NCBI RefSeq assembly: GCF_002099425.1
Contig: NW_018344037.1
Span: 5,200,001 to 5,264,000, forward strand
Direction of reading: 5' to 3'
DNA length: 64,000 bases
From: Phascolarctos cinereus
Lineage: Eukaryota > Chordata > Mammalia > Diprotodontia > Phascolarctidae
Both the position numbers and the translations under genes were made by a program. The notes under the pieces were generated by a model that worked only from the letters and a program-made list of their open reading frames with translations, had not been told where the DNA came from and made no database searches. Below, piece by piece: positions 59,501 to 64,000 of the stretch (the first letter of the stretch is position 1; the number at the start of each line of letters is the position of its first letter).

Positions 59501-60325
59501 TTCTCATAAGAACTGCTTTCATTGCATCCCATAAGTTTTGGTATGTTTTCTCACTATTGTCTTTCTCTTGAATGAAGTTATTGACCCATACATTTTTTGG
59601 TATTAGATTATTTAGTTTCCAATTATTTTTAGTCTGTCTTTCCATGGCCCTTTATTGCATATAATTTTTTTTGCATCATGATCTGAAAAGGATGTGTTTA
59701 ATATGTCTGCCTTTCTGCATTGGATCGTGAGGTTTTTATCCCTTAGTACATGGTCATGTGTATGTTCCATGTATCACCAAGAAAAAAGGTATATTGCTTT
59801 CTATCTACATTCAGTTTTCTCTAGTGGTCTACCATACCTAACTTTTCTAATATTCTATTCACCTCCTTAACTTCTTTGTTGTTTATTTTGTGGTTAGATT
59901 TATCTAGTTCAGAGAGGTGGAGGTTGAGGTCCCCCACTAGTATAGTTTTGCTGTCTATTTCCATTTGGTGCATATACGTTTAGTAATGATATTACTTCAT
60001 TGTCTATGGTACCTTTTAGCAGGATGTAGTTTCCTTCCTTATCTCTTTTGATAAGATCTATTTTTGTTTTTGTTTTGTCTGAGATCAGGATTGCTAACCC
60101 TGTTTTTTTGTTTTGGTTTTTTACTTTAGCTGAAGCATAATATATGCTACTCCAGCCTTTTACCTTTACCCTGTGTGTGTCACTCTGTTTCAAATGTGTT
60201 TCCTGTAAACAACATATTGTAGGATTCTAGTTTTTAATCCATTCTGCTATCCACTTGCATTTTATGGGAGGGTTCATCCCATTCACATTCACAGTTATGA
60301 TTGCTATCTGTGTCTTTTTCTCCAT
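56600..60325 (-). pseudogene. L1 ORF2 (endonuclease-reverse transcriptase), broken
   Basis: ORF2p nicks target DNA and reverse-transcribes L1 RNA. The start MEKKTQIAIITVNVNG is at 60325. The endonuclease is visible at 60193-59960 (GLAILISDKTKTKID, LLNVYAPNGN), with a short deletion after YAPNG. RT occupies 59280-58321 (319 residues) with [34 protein letters not shown] and an altered catalytic block [12 protein letters not shown] (Asn where IDAEKAFDKI is usual). [14 protein letters not shown] has Arg for the usual Gly. A stop separates this from LFADDIMIYLE (58328-58290). C-terminal pieces lie at 57976-58302, 57655-57855, 57156-57425 and 56721-56936. It ends near 56600. Confidence 0.88.
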
Positions 60326-60937
60326 CCTATTTCCCCCTTGTTTATGCATCTCTTTCCTTTCTCCCTTTCCCTCCTCACTAATGTTTTGTTTTTGACCACC
60401 ACCTCTCTTAGTCTGCCCTCCCTTCTATTAGCCCCCTGGCTTTTCTTCCCCTTTACCCTTACCATGTATTCCCTCTCTTCTACCCCTCCTCCTTTTTCTT
60501 TCCCCTTTTCCCTCCTACTGCTTACAGAGCATGTTAGATTTCTATACCTAACTGATTATGTTATTCCTTCCTTGAGCCAGATCTGATGAGAGTAAGGTTC
60601 AAACAATGCTCCTCTCCCTCACTTCTTTCCTTCTACTATAATAGGTTTTTGTGCCTTTTCCTGTAATGTAATTTACCCTTGTGTGCTTCCTCCTTTCCTT
60701 TTCTCCCAGTACCTTCCCTTAGTTATATTGTATTAATCCACTTACTTAGATCCATTTAACCCATTTGATTAGATTTTTTTATCAACTTATGCCCACCTTC
60801 TCTATCTATATACCCCTTTAAAATGGTGTAATAACAATACAGTTCTCAAGAGTTACAACTGTCATCTTCCTTTGTAGGGATGTAAACAGTTTGCCCTTAT
60901 TAATAATATATCGTATCTTTCTGTCCTGTTTACCTTT

Positions 60938-61923
60938 TTATGTCTCTCTTGACTTTTGTATTCGAAGATCAAATTTTCTGTTGAGCTCTGGTCTTTTTAT
61001 CAGGAAGGTTTGGAAGTCCCCTATTTCATTGAATATCCACCTCCTCCCCTGAAATATCATATTCATTTTCACTGGGTAGTTGATTTCTTGGTTTTCATCT
61101 AAGCTCCTTTTCCTTATGGAATATCATATTCCATACCATATGATCTTTTAATGTAGAAGCTGCAAGGTCTTATATAATCTCAACTGTGGTTCCGTGATAT
61201 TTAAATAGTTTCTTTCTGGCTGCTTGCAATATTTTCTCCTTGACCTGGTAATTTTGGAATTTGGCTACTATATTCCTTGCCATTTTCAATTTGGGATCTC
61301 TTTCAGGAGGAGATTGGTGGATTCTTTCTATGGCTATTTTACCGTCTGGTTCTAGGACCTCAAACAATATTCTTTGATGATTTCTTGAAGGATGTTGTCC
61401 TTTTTTCATCATGGTTTTCAGTTAGACCAATAATTTTTAAAATATCTCACCTGGATCTATTGTCTTGGTCAGTTGTTTACCACTGAGGTATTTTATGTTT
61501 TAATGTATTTTTTTCATTCTTTTGTTTCTGTTTCAATGATTCTTCCCCTCTCATAGAGTCATTAGCATCCACTTGACCCATTCGAATTTTTAAGGAGTTG
61601 TTTTCTTCTGTTAGATTTTGTGCCTCCTTTTCCATTTGGCCAGTTCTGCTTTTTAAGGACATGTTTTCTACAATTAATCTTTGTCATTTTCCCAAGCTAT
61701 TTACTCTCTCTTGCATACCTCTCATTTCTTTCCCCAATATTTCTTCTACTTCTCTCATTTGACTTTTAAAATCCTTCTTGAGCTCTTCCGAGAAGGCTTT
61801 TTGGGCTTCAGACCAGTTCATATTCTACTTTAAGGTTATGGATGTGTGTATATTGACAATGTTGTCCTCTTCAGAATTTCTGTCTTGATTTTCCTTTTCC
61901 CCAAAATAAGAGTCTATGGTCAT
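60938..61923 (-). pseudogene. L1 ORF1 of the full-length copy, broken
   Basis: The start is the ATG at 61923 (MTIDSYFGEKENQDRNSEED, the same start as the copy at 11447). A coiled coil follows, with two 21-residue units (open piece 61477-61662, QMEKEAQNLTEENNSLKIRM). The RNA-binding half comes next (61170-61412, NIVAKFQNYQVKEKILQAAR), and the end is at the TAA after the conserved '...QKSRET' (60938). At least five stops or shifts lie along it, including stops near 61825, 61685 and 61480. Confidence 0.8.
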
Positions 61924-64000
61924 TTTATATTTCTGCTCTTTGTCCTTGGTGTTTACCTATTTCCCGACTTTAAAATAAAAAGAAAATGTTGAGTTCTTCT
62001 GCTGGAGCAAAGGAAGCACTTACCCAGCTTCTTTTCCTGCTCATATAGGCCTTGTACTTGAATGTTCGGCTCCTGCTGGTGGATTTCTGTCGTCCTGGAG
62101 CTTTGCCTTCTGGTGTTGTGCTTCCAGGAGGCATGGGATGATTTTGCTGCTGGAGAATGGCCATCGCCATTGGTGGTTTTTGAGCTGGTGTCTATCAGTT
62201 CCCCTTCCTCTATTGAGGCTCTTGGTGGTTCTGGTGTCGGCATTTGTCTGCTCCACCAACCTGGGTCTCAGGATCTTCCCCTTGTATGCTGAGGTAGGGC
62301 TTGCTGCTGGCTTCCTGGGATGCCTACAGTCCTGTACTGTGCCTCCTCCCCCAGAGTGAGAGGCACCTTTCTCATTAATTCCCCAAGCTTCCTGGGGTGG
62401 AAGACTGCTGTGCCATGTGTTTTTGCTGGCTTGGAGTTTTTCCTAGGTCAATATTTTCTGAGCTTTCAGAGGTCACTGAGGGAGGGAGAGAGTAACTTAC
62501 TTTTCACTCAGCCCTCTTGGCTCCCGGAAGTGGAAATCCAATCCGTAAATTCATTGTTATAGGTACTTTTTAGCAAAATATTGTTTCCTTAGTTACCTTA
62601 TTTGTTTTTGTCAGGTATATTTTTTGCTTTTGATTTGTATATAATATATGACTGCTACTTCTGCTTTTTTTTTTAACTTCAGCTGAAACATAATACATGT
62701 TGTTCCAACCCCTTATTTGAACTCTTAACTTCATGCCCCCTTCTCTTAGCTCTCATATTTCATTGGTGGACAGGATAAATTTCTATACACAACTTTATAT
62801 ATATTTATTTTTCCCTCCTTGAACTAGTTCAGATGATAAAAGGTTCATGTTTTGCCTGCTCCTCTCCATTTCCCCTTCCAGTTTAAAAACTATTCCTTTT
62901 GTACCTCATTTATATGAGATAAATTTTCCCTATTCTTCCTTTCTTTTGTTCATTTTGTTAGTACATCCTTTTTTCACCTTTCTATTCTTATTTTAAGATC
63001 AACACAACATAACAAACACACAGCCACCTTCTCTCTCTAATCAGACTCCTTCCAACTGACTTAATGATAATAAAATTCTTAGGCGTTACATGTATCATCT
63101 TCCCACATAAGAATATAAAGAGTTTAACCTTATTAATTCTTTTATAATTTCTCCCTCAAGTTTACTCTTTCAAGCTTCTGTTGAATCTTGTGTTTAATTG
63201 TCAAATTTTCTATTCAGTTCTGATCTTTCTTTATCAAGAATGTTTAAAGCTAGCTTCTCTGTTTCACTAAATGTCCATTATTTTTTTTGCTGGATAGCAT
63301 ACTCATAGTTTTCATTCTAGCTCCTTAACCTTCTAAAATACATTCCGAAGCTTCTCAGCTCCTTTATTATGGTAACTGCTAAATATTATATGATCCTGTC
63401 TATTACTATTAGAATTCTTTCTTTCTGGATACTTGGAGCACTTTCTTGACCTTGAAGCACTGGAATTTGTCTACAAACTTCCTGGTAGTTTTCTTCTTGG
63501 AATTCTTTTCAGTAGGTGACTGGTGGACTCTTTCAATTTCTGTTTTGCTTTCTTTTTAAGATATATGGGCAGTTTCCTTTATAATGTCTTAAAATGTGAC
63601 ATCTAGGCTCTTTTATTATCATGTGTTTCAGATGGTATAATAACTCTTAAATGATCTCTATATCTATTCTACAGTTGTTTTTCTTATATTTCATATTTTC
63701 TTCTAGTTTTTAAGTCTTTTGACTTTCTTTTATTATTTCTTCATGTTTCATAGAGTGATTAGCTTTTACCTGACCAATTCTAATATTAAGAAATTATTTT
63801 TTTCAGTAAAGTGTTATGCAATTTGGCCAATTTTTTAAGAGTTATTTTCTTCAATATTTTTGTGTCTCTTTTACCAAGATATTAATTCTCTTTTCATAAT
63901 TTTTTTCCATAGTTCTCATGTATTTTTCTAATGTTTCTTCTACCACTCATTTAATTTTTAAAATCACTTTTTTTGCTTTTTTTTTAATCTCCCTTTAGCT

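Larger units (their letters stand above)
56219..62545 (-). mobile_element. Full-length L1 (6.3 kb) nested in the old L1
   Basis: The two ends are exact: the 12-bp word TAAATTCATTGT lies at 56207-56218 and again at 62546-62557. On the minus strand the order is 5' end ('cttccgggagccaagagggc'), 5'UTR, ORF1 (61923-60938), inter-ORF region, ORF2 (60325-56600), 3'UTR and end at about 56225. It is the only copy here that is complete in length. Both ORFs are broken, so it is not active. Nesting shows it is younger than the element that holds it. Confidence 0.92.
53205..64000 (-). mobile_element. Old L1 carrying two later L1 insertions; runs off the window
   Basis: The minus strand reads L1 from ORF2 C-terminus (53205) through RT (about 53800-55000) and endonuclease (55100-56218), and resumes at 62558 with the endonuclease start, inter-ORF region and ORF1 (about 63140-64000). 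It is interrupted at 55694-56160 and 56219-62545 by younger L1s. A piece of the ORF2 end between 53285 and 53310 (several hundred bp in other copies) is missing. Words such as the reversed 'tttgctgcatcccacaaatt' mark the endonuclease-RT link. No long frame remains. Confidence 0.85.

Noticed and set aside
1-64000. tRNA genes at the SINE heads
   Set aside because: The heads have B-box-like words but no complete cloverleaf. They sit at the start of dispersed SINEs.
1-64000. CRISPR array, operon or bacterial-type system
   Set aside because: No regularly spaced identical repeats, no ribosome-binding sites and no compact gene order. The content is vertebrate repeats.

Overview
The window looks like intergenic or intronic DNA from a metatherian (marsupial) genome. 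It is AT-rich and CpG-poor, dense in L1 and HAL1-type retroelements, and scattered with tRNA-headed SINEs of a kind I associate with marsupials; this assignment is inference from repeat content. I found no intact host protein-coding gene, tRNA, rRNA or CRISPR array. Nearly all longer open frames are pieces of LINE ORF1 or ORF2.

Layout. 1-3.1 kb: a HAL1-like (ORF1-only) element followed by a second LINE tail. 3.1-10.6 kb: mostly unassigned DNA with an old L1 3' end, a hAT-type MITE, SINEs and a decayed L1 ORF2 fragment. 10.6-13.4 kb: an L1 with 5'UTR and ORF1 whose ORF2 is cut after 16 codons and joined straight to the L1 3'UTR. 13.4-18.4 kb: MIR-like SINEs, compound microsatellites and unassigned sequence. 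18.4-21.1 kb: the 5' half of an L1 on the minus strand. 21-30 kb: a SINE-rich tract with a solo LTR inserted in a SINE and a degenerate TAGTA-type tandem array. 30.7-35.4 kb: an L1 5' half, a composite SINE, a 5'-truncated minus-strand L1 carrying a long microsatellite, and a second internally deleted L1. 35.4-45.6 kb: adjacent copies of an ancient repeat, another 5'-truncated L1, and divergent old repeats. 47.2-49.0 kb: a strikingly GC- and CpG-rich block beside a second copy of the same solo LTR, possibly a retrocopy or a promoter/first exon. 49-53 kb: AT-rich unassigned DNA, a palindromic hAT MITE and an L2-like RT fragment. 53.2-64 kb: an old minus-strand L1 holding two later L1 insertions, one of them a full-length 6.3 kb copy flanked by a perfect 12-bp target-site duplication.

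No gene pathway is encoded. The interest lies in how the retroelements are built and stacked: ORF1-only derivatives made by internal deletion, a variable number of three-heptad units in the ORF1 coiled coil, SINEs with one head and two tails, nested insertions that give relative ages, and one CpG island of unknown origin.
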